The translations under genes were made by a program, and so were the position numbers. A stretch of DNA of 64,000 nt from Chloroflexota bacterium. GTDB taxonomy: Bacteria > Chloroflexota > UBA11872. The stretch covers positions 56,078 through 120,077 of the forward strand of contig JAJDVX010000035.1 of the NCBI GenBank assembly GCA_022825895.1, written 5' to 3'. Of this stretch, positions 39,033 through 48,216 are shown piece by piece (within the stretch, counting starts at the first letter, position 1; each line of letters begins with the position of its first letter). Below the pieces are notes generated by a model. It did no database searches, had not been told where the DNA came from, and was given only the letters and a program-made list of their open reading frames with translations.

Positions 39033-39718
39033 CGGTTCTCCTCCGTGGCGGCTCGGGAATCGGCCCACGCCTGAATCCGTTCGTCCACCATGGCCCGCGC
39101 CGCCTCCGGCCCCTGCGTCCGCAGCAGGTCATACAGCCCGTCGGCACGCAGCCCGCGCCAGAGGTGCTCGCGTTCGACAAACGGATCCACCCGCTCCCGA
39201 ACCATCCGTCGCCAGACGAGATAGTGCGCCAGGTGGTCCTCGATCTCCGGTCCGTAGCGCTGCGCCAGGTCGTCCTTCAGCGCCCCCGTGAAGCCTGGAC
39301 TGGCGCCGCCGCTGTTCACGGCAATCGATATCGACCCATGCTTCACGTAGGCCGAGGCGAAGAAATCGCAATGCGCCGGGTCGTCCACCACGTTCACCAG
39401 CAACCCGCGGGCACGGGCGTCGGCCTCGATGGCGTAGTCCACCGACCGGTCGCCCGTGGCAATGATCGCCACGCGATGCCCGTCCAGGTCCGTGGGCGCG
39501 TACGACCGGCGCCGTAACCGGATCTCCCCCGCATCGCCCATGTCCTGCAGCCGATGGTCGAACGGGTCGGCAAAGTCCGGCGCGGCGATCACCGTCGTCG
39601 CCACGCCAAAGTCCACCAGCAGGCAGGCCTTGAAGTACGCCGCCTCGCCCGTGCCGACCACGACCGCCGACGCTCCCTCGAGATTCAGCGCGACCGGTAG
39701 GTAGATGTGACCGCTCAT
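39029..39718 (-). CDS. Precorrin-2 dehydrogenase / siroheme-type synthase N-terminal domain protein
   Basis: 229 residues from ATG 39718. N-terminal Rossmann fold: LPVALNLEGASAVVVGTGEAAYFKACLLVDFGV, with GTGEAA in place of the usual GGG.VA. It continues with VAIIATGDRSVDYAI, LLVNVVDDPAHCDFFASAYV and ISIAVNSGGASPGFTGALKD, as in CysG-N/Met8. It would oxidise precorrin-2 to sirohydrochlorin and perhaps insert iron. No SUMT (cobA) domain is attached and no other tetrapyrrole gene is near. It overlaps the upstream GDPD gene as ATGA. Confidence 0.8.
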   Translation of the reverse strand: MSGHIYLPVALNLEGASAVVVGTGEAAYFKACLLVDFGVATTVIAAPDFADPFDHRLQDMGDAGEIRLRRRSYAPTDLDGHRVAIIATGDRSVDYAIEADARARGLLVNVVDDPAHCDFFASAYVKHGSISIAVNSGGASPGFTGALKDDLAQRYGPEIEDHLAHYLVWRRMVRERVDPFVEREHLWRGLRADGLYDLLRTQGPEAARAMVDERIQAWADSRAATEENR

Positions 39719-40572
39719 AGCGTCGCCAGACGCCGGTCCGGGGAGCCCGCGCCGGCGGCGAGCCGTTCGTCCGCCAGCAGTTGGCGGCTGGCCCGGAACC
39801 GGTCGACCGTGGCGCCGTCGGCGCCCAGCTTCACCGTCTGCCGCAAGTCCGCCGGCGTCCGGATGCCGAAGGCTCGAACCTCCAGCCCGGCGTCGTGTGC
39901 GGCCCGCACCAGCTCTCCGGTCAGGGTGGCAAACCGGGGATTGCACTGTTGCAGGCCCAGCCGGCGGCACTCGCGCACCACGGTCGCTGGTGAGGGGGGC
40001 GGTTCCCCGGCCCTCGCAAACAGCCAGCCGGCCGTGGCGTCGCACCCTAGGTCGCGCAGCCGCTCGAGCTGATCAAGGTGAAACGAGATGAACGTGCAGC
40101 GCGAACGGATTCCCGCACCGTCGATCACGTCCAGCATGGCCCGCGGCAGGTCGGGCGACGTGCCCTTGATTTCCATGTTGTGGTGAAAGCGATCGCCAAA
40201 CGCCTCCACATAGTCGTCGAACCCCAGCAGGTACTCGGGCGCAGCCGGGGCGACGCGCCCCTCGTCCCATCCGGCCCTCGGGTCGTTCAGCGCGGCCGCG
40301 CCCGTGCGGTCGAACCAGGTCCCGATGTCCAGCGCTTGAAGTTCGGCCAGCGTCAAGTCCTCCGCCCTCCCCGCTCGGCCGACTTTGGTTCGCAGCGTCC
40401 GGTCGTGAAAGAGCACCACGCGGCCATCGCGTGTAAGGCGCGCGTCCGTCTCAATCCCTTCGGCGCCGTGCTCGGCCGCCAGTTGAAACGCCGCCCGCGT
40501 GTTTTCGGGTGCGCACGCCGAGGCGCCGCGGTGAGCGATCAGCCGGAATCCGTCCGCGTCCGCCGTGCGCAT
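39715..40572 (-). CDS. Glycerophosphodiester phosphodiesterase (GDPD)
   Basis: 285 residues from ATG 40572; ATG 40581 is an alternative three codons earlier. TIM-barrel phosphodiesterase with the GDPD signature LIAHRGASACAPENTRAAF, metal ligands in EGIETDARLTRDG and the catalytic His in VLFHDRTLRT, then HHNMEIKG. Hydrolyses glycerophosphodiesters to glycerol 3-phosphate and an alcohol. Translationally coupled to the dehydrogenase downstream (ATGA). Confidence 0.92.
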   Translation of the reverse strand: MRTADADGFRLIAHRGASACAPENTRAAFQLAAEHGAEGIETDARLTRDGRVVLFHDRTLRTKVGRAGRAEDLTLAELQALDIGTWFDRTGAAALNDPRAGWDEGRVAPAAPEYLLGFDDYVEAFGDRFHHNMEIKGTSPDLPRAMLDVIDGAGIRSRCTFISFHLDQLERLRDLGCDATAGWLFARAGEPPPSPATVVRECRRLGLQQCNPRFATLTGELVRAAHDAGLEVRAFGIRTPADLRQTVKLGADGATVDRFRASRQLLADERLAAGAGSPDRRLATL

Positions 40573-40642
40573 AACCCTCATTTGGAGCCAGCCGTCGCGG
40601 GGCGCATCATAAGAGGGTCGGTCCTCGGTCGGCGGTCTCACC

Positions 40643-41689
40643 ATGGTTGACATGCCGGAAACGACGTGTGTGCGCTGCCCCGGCGACCTTCGGGTCGAGG
40701 TGGGAAGTACCGTGGTCGGCGAGCCGGGACCCGGCGAGATGCGCGTCCGCACCATGATGTCCGCCATCTGCGGCAGCGACCTGCATCACTACCGCACGCC
40801 CGCCGCCACGCGCGACGCGAACGGCTTCAGTCAGTGGGCGCTGGGTCACGAAAACACGGGCATCGTGGACGCGGTGGGTCCGGGCGTAACCTATCCCGCC
40901 GTCGGCGACCGGGTCGTGGTGTTCGGCATCGTGGGCTGCGGGCATTGCGTCCACTGCCGGCGGGGTGAGTCGATGTTCTGCCCCGATGCGGAACACTTCA
41001 GCCGCCACCGGCACGGCACGAACATCGCCTGCCTGCTGGCGCCGGCGCGCAATGCGCTGCCGCTGCCGGACGACTTCGACTGGGAAATGGGCGCGCTGCT
41101 CTCCTGCAACGTCGGAACGGCCTACGGCGCGTTGCGCAAGACCGGGGCTTCCGGCGACCGCCCGCTGGCGGTGTTTGGGCTTGGGCCGGTTGGGCTGGCC
41201 TGCGTAATGCTCGGTCGGGCCCGCGGCGCCACGGTCATCGGCGTTGATCCCGTCGCCGAACGTCGCGCATTGGCCCTGGAGTGTGGGGCCCGGACGGCGC
41301 TGGATAGCGCCGACGCCAACCTCGTCGAACGCATTGTCGAGGCGGCCGGCGGCGAAGGGGCGGCGGCATCCATCGACACCAGCGGTCACCCCGCCGCGCG
41401 CGCCCCGGCGGTCGACGTGTTGCGGACGCAGGGAACCTATGTGGAAGTCGGCGTCGGCCACGACCCCACCATTGCCCCCGGCCAGCAGATCATCTTTCGA
41501 GAGGTGACGCTCCGCGGATCCTGGCTCTATAAGCAGCACGAGTGGGAGGGACTGCTTGACTTCGTGCGCCGTCGACACGTCCCAATCAAGACCCTGATCA
41601 CCCATCGATTCCGCCCCGAAGACGCCGTCCAGGCCTTCAAACTGGCCAACCGGGCGACCACCGGAAAGATCCTGTTCGACTGGAGCTAG
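40643..41689 (+). CDS. Zinc-dependent alcohol dehydrogenase (MDR superfamily)
   Basis: 348 residues from ATG 40643. Catalytic zinc ligands Cys43 (ICGSDLHHY) and His69-Glu70 (ALGHENTG). Structural zinc cysteines 99, 102, 105 and 113 (CGHCVHCRRGESMFC). The NAD(P)-binding motif is AVFGLGPVGLACVML. Closest in layout to threonine/sorbitol/benzyl alcohol dehydrogenases; substrate unknown. The frame stays open after its TAG stop for a further 229 codons, described in the next entry. Confidence 0.9.
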   Translation: MVDMPETTCVRCPGDLRVEVGSTVVGEPGPGEMRVRTMMSAICGSDLHHYRTPAATRDANGFSQWALGHENTGIVDAVGPGVTYPAVGDRVVVFGIVGCGHCVHCRRGESMFCPDAEHFSRHRHGTNIACLLAPARNALPLPDDFDWEMGALLSCNVGTAYGALRKTGASGDRPLAVFGLGPVGLACVMLGRARGATVIGVDPVAERRALALECGARTALDSADANLVERIVEAAGGEGAAASIDTSGHPAARAPAVDVLRTQGTYVEVGVGHDPTIAPGQQIIFREVTLRGSWLYKQHEWEGLLDFVRRRHVPIKTLITHRFRPEDAVQAFKLANRATTGKILFDWS

Positions 41690-42376
41690 ATCACGGACGC
41701 TCCGATAGGCGCTGATCGGAGATCGGCTCCCGAGGGCAGGCTGGGAGATCGCTTTCTCAATCAGCGCGGCGAGCTGCTTGGCAGTCGCGGGTTTGAGGAC
41801 GATCCGGGACGGCCGGAATGGCGCGCCGACGGTGGCCTGACGTTCTGGCACTACGCCCGACCCGAACGCCTCGAGTTCATCTTCGGCACGGCCGGCGGGC
41901 TGAAGGCGGCCAGACACGCGTTCTTTAGCACCGAGCTCACCCCGGACTTCGAACGGCTGTACATGGTCGAGGGTTTTCTGGATCCCAAGCCCCGCTGGCT
42001 TGACGACTCGCCCCACTTCGGCGGTGATGCCGGTCGCCGCTGGCGTGGCTACATCGGCAACCTGCTGCTGCGCGTGGATCTGCCGCCAGGGTTCCGGGGC
42101 GTCTGGGTGGCGGACTACGGGCACCCCTTGGAAGCCAGGGCTGTGCAGCAGGGCAAACCCTCGCCGCTGAATCTCGGCTACGACTGCCGCACGGGTCACC
42201 AGGCCAACCGCGCCTACGCCCACAGCCTCGTGCCAATCGAAACCTACACAGGCGGCCATCTGGCCCCAATCGTCACCGTCATGCGACCCGGCCCCGGAAT
42301 CGCCGTCCCCAGGTCCTGCGTCTCCGTGGCGGACGTCCAGCCGCGTAGGCGCCCCAACGACCCCGCGAGACGCTAG
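41690..42376 (+). pseudogene. Start-less open frame directly downstream of the alcohol dehydrogenase, in the same frame
   Basis: Immediately after the TAG that ends the alcohol dehydrogenase, the same frame runs open for 228 codons to TAG 42374-42376. There is no ATG, GTG or TTG before ATG 41963. The translated sequence looks like real protein: DRFLNQRGELLGSRGFEDD, GLTFWHYARPERLEFIFGTA, WRGYIGNLLLRVDLPPGF, and VWVADYGHPLEARAV. The best readings are an N-terminally truncated gene, or a domain once fused to, or read through from, the dehydrogenase. A shorter 137-residue protein could start at 41963. The last 20 residues are Arg/Pro rich. Family not recognised. Confidence 0.5.
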
Positions 42377-42438
42377 CGGTCGCGGCGCCGTCAGCCACCT
42401 CGGCCGCCTAGCGGCCCGGCGAATCGAGCCAGGCCCGC

Positions 42439-43293
42439 CTACCCCGCTGGAGCCACCGCGCCGGAGGGATCCACCACCCACGTCCACTCGCCGACCTCCT
42501 CGCCGGACGGTGCCAGTTGCGCGCCGCGCCAGCGCACCGTGATCGGCGGTCCGTCAGGCGACAGGGCCGGGAACTGAAAGCCCCCATGCTCCACGGTGCT
42601 CGACGCAACCCGGCCCCTCGGGGCGGCAATACCCTGGCCTATCGGAATGATTGCCGGGATCTCGCTTCCCTCGACCTCGATCACCAGCCCCGTGGCAAAG
42701 GCCAGCAGGGTCTCCTCGCGCCGGTTCTCCAGCGTGAAATAAATGCGGGTCTCCTCGGCCGCGAATTCGATCCGCTCCAGCACCACCCGCACCCCCCGGC
42801 GCTCCAGCGCCTGCCCGATCCGCTCGGACCGAAGAGCGGGACGCACGCCTACGCGATCCGTAACCGTCAGGTGAATGACGTCGACTTCCGGCTGCGGCGT
42901 GTCCCCGCAGAATGCCCCGGGTTCGGCAACGCGCCCAATCGATCCCTCCAGCCACACGAAGTCGTCTCGTGCCACCCCTTCCGTGGTGTCCGGAACCCGG
43001 AACACCGTTGACAGTTGGTCGTTGTCAAAATCGACCCACGCGCACAGGATCAGATCGTCGGCGGCCTTGACGGCGTTGTACACGCGCGCGCGCAGAACGG
43101 CGCGCTGGCCAATGGCCGCCGCCGGGTCTGAGTGCACCACCGGCCACTCCTGGTTCGTGATTGCCTTCTCGGGACCGGGCGTGGCCGGGGCTGGGGCGTC
43201 GGGAACGGGTTGAGGCTCGCTGTTGCAGGCGCTCAGCACGCCCATGGCCAGGCCCGTGACCGCCAGCATGAGCAGCGTCCGGAGTCGCCTCAC
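42439..43293 (-). CDS. Lipoprotein of unknown function
   Basis: 284 residues from GTG 43293 (VRRLRTLLMLAVTGLAMGVLSACNS); the frame is open to an ATG at 43335, but the GTG gives a textbook lipoprotein signal with lipobox LSAC. A Pro/Ala linker follows (EPQPVPDAPAPATPGPE). The body is beta-rich: RAVLRARVYNAVKAADDLIL, GVRVVLERIEFAAEETRIYF, TVRWRGAQLAP. It has no recognisable family. It is transcribed away from the oxidoreductase pair, which starts 87 bp off. Confidence 0.65.
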   Translation of the reverse strand: MRRLRTLLMLAVTGLAMGVLSACNSEPQPVPDAPAPATPGPEKAITNQEWPVVHSDPAAAIGQRAVLRARVYNAVKAADDLILCAWVDFDNDQLSTVFRVPDTTEGVARDDFVWLEGSIGRVAEPGAFCGDTPQPEVDVIHLTVTDRVGVRPALRSERIGQALERRGVRVVLERIEFAAEETRIYFTLENRREETLLAFATGLVIEVEGSEIPAIIPIGQGIAAPRGRVASSTVEHGGFQFPALSPDGPPITVRWRGAQLAPSGEEVGEWTWVVDPSGAVAPAG

Positions 43294-43379
43294 CGTTGAC
43301 CCTTGTCCGCGCGCGGATGCAAACGTTGTCCGCACGCGTCATACTCTGCCCCACGGCGTCGACGGAAAGGCACGCGCCC

Positions 43380-44510
43380 ATGACACGAGCCGCGGTGATC
43401 GGGCTTGGCCGAATCGCAAGCACCTGGGACGAAGAACGCAGCAAGTACGACGGCTGGCATCTCCCGCACGCCCATATCGGCTGCATGGTCGCCGTCCCCG
43501 AACTCGAAATCGTCGGCCTCTCGGATACCTGGGCCGAGCAGCGCCAGGCGGCCCGCGCCAAGTGGGGCATCGACGCCCTCTTCGAGGACTACCGGGAGAT
43601 GCTGGCCAAGACCCGGCCGCAGATCGTCAGCATCTGCACCTCCATGAAGCCCCGCACCGAGATCCTGCTTGAAATCGCCAACGGCGACTATGGCGTCCAG
43701 GCCATCTGGGCCGAAAAGCCCCTGACCTATTCGCTGGAGCAGGCTGACGAAGTGATCGCCGCCTGTCGCAAGGCCGGCATTCACCTGGCCGTCAATTGCA
43801 CCCATCGCTGGCGCGACAGCTTCACGCAGACACGCGAGATGATCGACGACGGCCTCATCGGCGACGTCCTGCACGTCCAGGGCGGCCTCAATTGCAATCT
43901 GTCCCACAACGGTAGCCACCTGATCACCCGCCTCACCATGTTTACCGATGCCCCGGTGGCCTGGGTTGCCGGCGAGGCGGAAAGCGATGAGGCCGTGGCC
44001 GGCGAAGACGATTTTGCCGGCGCCGGCTACTTCGTCTGCCACAACGGCGTGCGCGGCCTCTTCCGCGGCATGCGCACCGGTGGCCTGGAACTTTCCTACG
44101 ACATCACCGGCACGGACGGCATGATCCGCCTGATGGACGACAGCCGCAGCCCCGAACTGTGGCGGATCGAGGAGGGCCTGCCCGGCCAGCGCGGCCCCGG
44201 ACCCGTCTGCCACTTCTTCAGGCCCAGCCACAGCCCGCGGCCGGCCGGCGTCAACGTGCTCTACGACCTGATGAACTGCATCGAAACCGGCGAGGACTCG
44301 CGTTGCACCGGCGAAGACGCCCGCGAAGCCCTCGAGATCGCCCTCGCCGTCCGTGAGTCGCACCGCAAGGGGGGCGGACGTGTCGATCTGCCCCTCGAAG
44401 ACCGCAGCCTCGGCATCGTCTCGCGCGAGGTGCTCGTCTCGGAGCTTCCGCGCGCGATTCTCCGGCGGCGGGAAGCCGAAGCCGCCGCGCAGGCACGGGA
44501 GGCGTCGTAA
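43380..44510 (+). CDS. Gfo/Idh/MocA family oxidoreductase, paralogue 1
   Basis: 376 residues from ATG 43380. N-terminal Rossmann domain: AAVIGLGRIASTWDEE, VGLSDTWAEQRQAARAKWG, IVSICTSMKPRTEILLEIA, and the catalytic Lys in AIWAEKPLTYSLEQAD. The C-terminal alpha/beta domain carries HRWRDSFTQTREMIDDGLIG and NGSHLITRLTMF. The usual GxGxxG/A is GLGRIA. NAD(P)-dependent oxidation of a sugar, inositol or similar is likely; substrate unknown. It overlaps the next gene, a close paralogue, by one base (TAATG). Confidence 0.9.
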   Translation: MTRAAVIGLGRIASTWDEERSKYDGWHLPHAHIGCMVAVPELEIVGLSDTWAEQRQAARAKWGIDALFEDYREMLAKTRPQIVSICTSMKPRTEILLEIANGDYGVQAIWAEKPLTYSLEQADEVIAACRKAGIHLAVNCTHRWRDSFTQTREMIDDGLIGDVLHVQGGLNCNLSHNGSHLITRLTMFTDAPVAWVAGEAESDEAVAGEDDFAGAGYFVCHNGVRGLFRGMRTGGLELSYDITGTDGMIRLMDDSRSPELWRIEEGLPGQRGPGPVCHFFRPSHSPRPAGVNVLYDLMNCIETGEDSRCTGEDAREALEIALAVRESHRKGGGRVDLPLEDRSLGIVSREVLVSELPRAILRRREAEAAAQAREAS

Positions 44511-45637
44511 TGGCTAACGTCAAAGCGGCTGTGATTGGACTCGGACGCATCGCCAGCACCATCGACGAAGAGCTCGGCGACTTCGACGGCGTCGAGTTTC
44601 CCTACGGCCACATCCCCTGCTACATGTCCATGCCCGAGGTCGACGTCGTCGGTATGTCCGACACCTGGGTTGAACAGCGCGAAGCCGCTGGCGCCAAGTG
44701 GGGTTTCGACGCCCTCTACGCCGACTATCGCCAGATGTTGGAGGAGACCCGCCCCGACATCGTCAGCGTCTGCACCTCCGCCAAGCCGCGCGCCGACATC
44801 CTGCTGGAGATCGCCAACGGCGATTACGGCGTGCGCGCGATCTGGGCGGAGAAACCCATCACGCTTTCACTGGCGGAAGCCGATGCCGTCATTGACGCCT
44901 GCAAGCGCGCCAACATTGCGCTCGGGATCAACTGCACCCGCCGCTGGCGCGACGACTATATGCAAGTCAAGGCCCTGCTTGACGAAGGGGTCATCGGCGA
45001 CGTCGTGTCCGTGGATTCGCGATCCAGGTGCGGCCTCTCCCACAACGGCAGCCACCTCATTACCACGCTCACCATGTACGTCCCCGAGCGCGCCGTCTCG
45101 GTCGTCGGCGAGGCCGAGCTCGATGACGCCAATCCCGACAACGACTTTCCCGGCGTCGGTCTCATCAGGTTCCCCGGCAACGTGCGCGGCTACGTGCGCG
45201 CCTACGACAACGGGCCCAACGAAAGCTCCCACGACATCGTCGGCACGGACGGCATGATCCGCATCATCAACGACGCCCGCAGCATCCAGATCTGGACGGC
45301 GCACCCGGCCCTGGACGGCCACCAGCAGCTTCGGGACCGCGGCACCTTCGTCCGCCGCCACTTCCCGCCGCCCGTCCGCCGCCACAGCGGCGGCGTGAAC
45401 GCGGTTCGCGATCTGATCCGTTGCAGCGAGTCGGGTGACGATCCGCGGTGCAGCGGCGAAGACGCGCGCGAGGCCCTGGAAATCGCCATCGCCATCCGCG
45501 AGTCCGAGCGACGCGGCAACCAGCCGGTCGAATTGCCGTTGGCCGACCGAAGCCTGCAAATCATCTCCGGCGAAGTCGTCCGCAGCGAACTCCCGCGCGC
45601 CATCCTGCGTCAACGTGAGGAGGCCGGTCTGGCCTAG
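44510..45637 (+). CDS. Gfo/Idh/MocA family oxidoreductase, paralogue 2
   Basis: 375 residues from ATG 44510. Nearly collinear with the preceding protein: AAVIGLGRIASTIDEELG, VGMSDTWVEQREAAGAKWG, AIWAEKPITLSLAEAD, RRWRDDYMQVKALLDEGVIG, NGSHLITTLTMYVPE. Both end with the same C-terminal pattern (SELPRAIL). Tandem duplication with divergence. The pair may form a heteromer or act on successive intermediates. Ends four bases into the convergent deacetylase-fold gene. Confidence 0.9.
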   Translation: MANVKAAVIGLGRIASTIDEELGDFDGVEFPYGHIPCYMSMPEVDVVGMSDTWVEQREAAGAKWGFDALYADYRQMLEETRPDIVSVCTSAKPRADILLEIANGDYGVRAIWAEKPITLSLAEADAVIDACKRANIALGINCTRRWRDDYMQVKALLDEGVIGDVVSVDSRSRCGLSHNGSHLITTLTMYVPERAVSVVGEAELDDANPDNDFPGVGLIRFPGNVRGYVRAYDNGPNESSHDIVGTDGMIRIINDARSIQIWTAHPALDGHQQLRDRGTFVRRHFPPPVRRHSGGVNAVRDLIRCSESGDDPRCSGEDAREALEIAIAIRESERRGNQPVELPLADRSLQIISGEVVRSELPRAILRQREEAGLA

Positions 45638-46638
45638 GCGCTGCCCAGTCCCTGCACGTACGCCACCGCCGACTCGCCCAGGCGGTCCAGCGCGTATCCG
45701 CCTTCCAGCACGTGCAGCCGCGGCATCCCCAGGCTGGCTATCCGCTCGGCCACGCGCCCGAAGTCCTCGCTGTACAGCCCCAAAACGGCAATTGGGTCCT
45801 CGCGGTGGGTGTCGAACCCCAATGACACCACCAGCGTCTGCGGATCGAACGCCGCAATCGTCTCGCAGCCCAGGTCCAGCACATCCACGTAGTCTTCGAT
45901 CTGCATGTGCGGCGGCAGCGGCAGATTCAGGTTGAACCCCTCGCCCGCGCCTTGCCCCTGTTCGTTCGCATGCCCGGAGAACCCCGGATACGCAAACCGC
46001 GGATCCGCGTGCAGCGAGACATACAGGACGTCGTCCCGCGTATACGTCAGGTGCTGCGACCCGTTCCCGTGGTGATAGTCCACGTCCAGGATCGCCACCC
46101 GCCCGTCGCCGCTCAGTAGATTCGCCGCCACCACCGCGTTGTTGAAATAGCAGAACCCGCCCATCCGGTCATGCTCCGCGTGATGTCCCGGCGGCCGGCA
46201 CAACGCAAACGCGTCCATGGCGCCTTCCCGCACCAGGTCCGCCCCCGTCAGCGCCACGTCCACCGCCTCGCGAGCCGCCCCGTATGTCGCCCGCATCAGC
46301 GGCGCATCCTGCCCGAACGAGTAGAACGCCGCCCGCTCCGCCGGATCCGACCGCTCCAGTACCCCCGGATCCATCGACACCCCGGCCGCCGTCACGCTCA
46401 CCTCGGGATCCAGTTCCGCGCACGTATTCCGGATGAACTCCCGGTACTTCGGCTCATGCACCGCGTCCAGCGGCCCGTCGTCATGCGCCGTCGGCGCCAC
46501 CGACCGAACCAGCCCCACCGCCTCCAGCGCCTCTCGGATCAACCCTGGACGCGCCGGCGTCTCCGGGTGGTCATACACCTGCCCATCCACCGTCTGCAAC
46601 ATCGGCGCATGCCCCAGGTGCCCATCCGACCAAACCAA
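45634..46638 (-). CDS. Histone deacetylase-fold amidohydrolase (acetylpolyamine amidohydrolase-like)
   Basis: 334 residues. Zinc amidohydrolase: His152-His153 in RPPGHHAEHDRMGGFCYFNN, Asp185-X-Asp187-X-His189 in AILDVDYHHGNGSQ, third zinc ligand Asp276 in SLGFDTHREDP, and the transition-state Tyr in LEGGYALDRL. Bacterial members deacetylate polyamines or other N-acetyl metabolites. Length and motif set fit the class II/acetylpolyamine group. Its C-terminus meets the oxidoreductase end with a four-base overlap. Confidence 0.92.
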   Translation of the reverse strand: MVWSDGHLGHAPMLQTVDGQVYDHPETPARPGLIREALEAVGLVRSVAPTAHDDGPLDAVHEPKYREFIRNTCAELDPEVSVTAAGVSMDPGVLERSDPAERAAFYSFGQDAPLMRATYGAAREAVDVALTGADLVREGAMDAFALCRPPGHHAEHDRMGGFCYFNNAVVAANLLSGDGRVAILDVDYHHGNGSQHLTYTRDDVLYVSLHADPRFAYPGFSGHANEQGQGAGEGFNLNLPLPPHMQIEDYVDVLDLGCETIAAFDPQTLVVSLGFDTHREDPIAVLGLYSEDFGRVAERIASLGMPRLHVLEGGYALDRLGESAVAYVQGLGSA

Positions 46639-46673
46639 CGGAACAGCCAGCGCCGCACCTCCGCAAAACCTCA

Positions 46674-46700
46674 GGGGCCCGTGATTCTCCCACGAGCCCC
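46674..46700 (-). terminator. Probable intrinsic terminator of the sigma factor gene
   Basis: Read leftward, 30 bases after the sigma factor stop at 46730, a 10-bp stem with one mismatch (GGGGCTCGTG / CACGGGCCCC, 7-base loop) is followed by TGAGGTTTTG. The U-tract is short, so strength is doubtful. Confidence 0.45.
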
Positions 46701-46729
46701 CGAGTCCGCCCCTGGATTATCGACGGTTG

Positions 46730-47749
46730 CTACGCCATGAACGCCTTCAGATGCCCCGCCATGTTCGGCCGCCGCAGCTTCCGCAGCGCCATCGACTCGA
46801 TCTGCCGAATGCGCTCCCGCGTGCGGCCAAACTGCTGGCCGATCTCCTCCAGCGTCAACGGCGACCCGGTGCCCAGGCCGTAGCGCAGCCGCAGCACCTC
46901 CTGCTCGCGCGGTTCCAGCTGATCCATCGCTTCCGCCAGGTGCTCCGACAGCATCCGGTCGGCAATCTCCTCCAGCGGCTCCTCGGCGTCCTCATCGGGA
47001 ACCAGGTCGCCCACCGAGGTCATGCCCTCCTCGCCAACCGGCGCGTCCAGCGAGACCGGTGCCCGCGAGATCCGGTTCAGCGCCGCCATCTGCTCCTCGC
47101 TGAACCCCAACTCGTCGGCAATCTCCCGATCCGTCGGCTCGCGCCCCAGCGCCAGCTGCAGATCGCGCCGCACCCGCGAGGCCTTCGCCAGCCGGTCGTG
47201 CGTATGCACCGGCAGCCGGATCGTCCGGCACTGCTCCGCGATCGCTCGCGTGATCGACTGCCGGATCCACCAGGTCGCGTACGTGCTGAACTTGTACCCG
47301 CGCCGCCAGTCGAACTTCTCCACCGCCCGCATCAGCCCGCTGTTGCCTTCCTGGATCAGGTCCAGCAGCGGCACGTCGTGGCCCGTGTACTTCTTCGCCA
47401 CGCTCACCACCAGCCGCAGGTTCGCCGAAGTCATCTGCTGACGCGCCTGCTCGTCGCCGCGCTCGATCGCCTTCGCCAGCCGAACCTCGTCCTGCGCCGT
47501 CAGCAGCGGAATCCGTCCTATCTCGTTCAGATACCGCCGCACCGGATCGCCGGCCGCCTCGCCGCCCGTTGACGCCTGCGCCGTCGTCCGCTTCGACGGA
47601 CCGTTACGCACCGCCGGTCGCTCCTCGTCCAGCTCCTCAACCCACACCACGTCACCCAGCATCAACTCGTCGGCAATCCCCGCGCCCGCGCTCAACCGCG
47701 CCGTTGTTGCCGTCGCCTGAACCGTGTCCGCTGCCATCTCGGTAGTCAT
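46730..47749 (-). CDS. RNA polymerase sigma factor, RpoD/SigA group
   Basis: 339 residues from ATG 47749. An acidic, poorly conserved N-terminus of about 65 residues precedes region 1.2 ([16 protein letters not shown]). Region 2 follows: [60 protein letters not shown]. Region 3 and region 4 with its helix-turn-helix ([20 protein letters not shown]) complete it. There is no long region 1.1, which fits either the housekeeping factor of a Chloroflexota-type bacterium or a group 2 factor. Without other rpoD genes to compare, the rank cannot be fixed. Confidence 0.93.
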   Translation of the reverse strand: MTTEMAADTVQATATTARLSAGAGIADELMLGDVVWVEELDEERPAVRNGPSKRTTAQASTGGEAAGDPVRRYLNEIGRIPLLTAQDEVRLAKAIERGDEQARQQMTSANLRLVVSVAKKYTGHDVPLLDLIQEGNSGLMRAVEKFDWRRGYKFSTYATWWIRQSITRAIAEQCRTIRLPVHTHDRLAKASRVRRDLQLALGREPTDREIADELGFSEEQMAALNRISRAPVSLDAPVGEEGMTSVGDLVPDEDAEEPLEEIADRMLSEHLAEAMDQLEPREQEVLRLRYGLGTGSPLTLEEIGQQFGRTRERIRQIESMALRKLRRPNMAGHLKAFMA

Positions 47750-47950
47750 CGCCCGCTGGCCCTTTCACGTCCTTCGCTGGATCCGCCCGCCGCCGACCCC
47801 GTTGTCCTCGGCGGGTCTCCCGCGGGTCCCCCCGCCGGATGACTCAGTAAACCGTCTCCTACAACGCTCTGTCCGTAACGGAAGTGACGCAACCAGCCCC
47901 AAATCCCCCTTTTCTCATCCAACTCTCATCTCCCACCCCCGCCTCGCTCA

Positions 47951-48002
47951 CCGTTGGTGGTGAGCCGGGCCGACGTCCTCGGCGGCCCGTGTCGAACCAC
48001 AC
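47951..48002. repeat. Composite repeat GTGGTGAGCC ... GTGTCGAACCACAC
   Basis: Inverted-repeat-like element with GTGGTGAG at one end and CGAACCACAC at the other. A related copy lies at 51797-51873. Variants with GAGC(T/C)TGTCGAA in the middle are widespread in bacterial intergenic DNA. Probably a REP-like element. Confidence 0.55.
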
Positions 48003-48034
48003 CCTCCCCCGCTCCGTTCGACGTCCCTCTTTCT

Positions 48035-48074
48035 CCCTCTCCCCGTGGGAGAGGGTCGGGGTGAGGGTCTTCCG
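48035..48074. repeat. Palindromic repeat, copy 1 (CCCTCTCCC-GGGAGAGGG type)
   Basis: CCCTCTCCCC GTG GGAGAGGG forms a strong hairpin and is followed by TCGGGGTGAGGGTCTTCCG. The same unit recurs at 49384. A known style of dispersed intergenic palindrome in high-GC bacteria. Confidence 0.7.
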
Positions 48075-48216
48075 GTCGACCAACAAGCCCCTACCTGCTT
48101 GCCGGTGAGTCCGTCCAGCTAGCTGCCCTCGCGTCCTTCGCCTTCCCCCTCAGCAAGAGTGGCTCTGCCACCTTCCCGTGCTACCGTCCCCCTCGCCGCC
48201 ACACGCTCCCCCCGCC

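Larger units (their letters stand above)
47750..48216. other. Non-coding spacer with REP-like repeats
   Basis: 467 bp between the sigma factor start and the amidase start. I see no convincing gene. It should hold the sigma factor promoter near 47750-47880. It contains a GTGGTGAGCC..GTGTCGAACCACAC element and a CCCTCTCCC/GGGAGAGGG palindrome, listed separately. The rest is pyrimidine-rich. Confidence 0.6.

Noticed and set aside
40607..42487. 626-codon leftward open frame
   Set aside because: Runs antisense to the alcohol dehydrogenase and the start-less frame; its translation is Gly/Arg/His-rich with no domain. It results from high GC.
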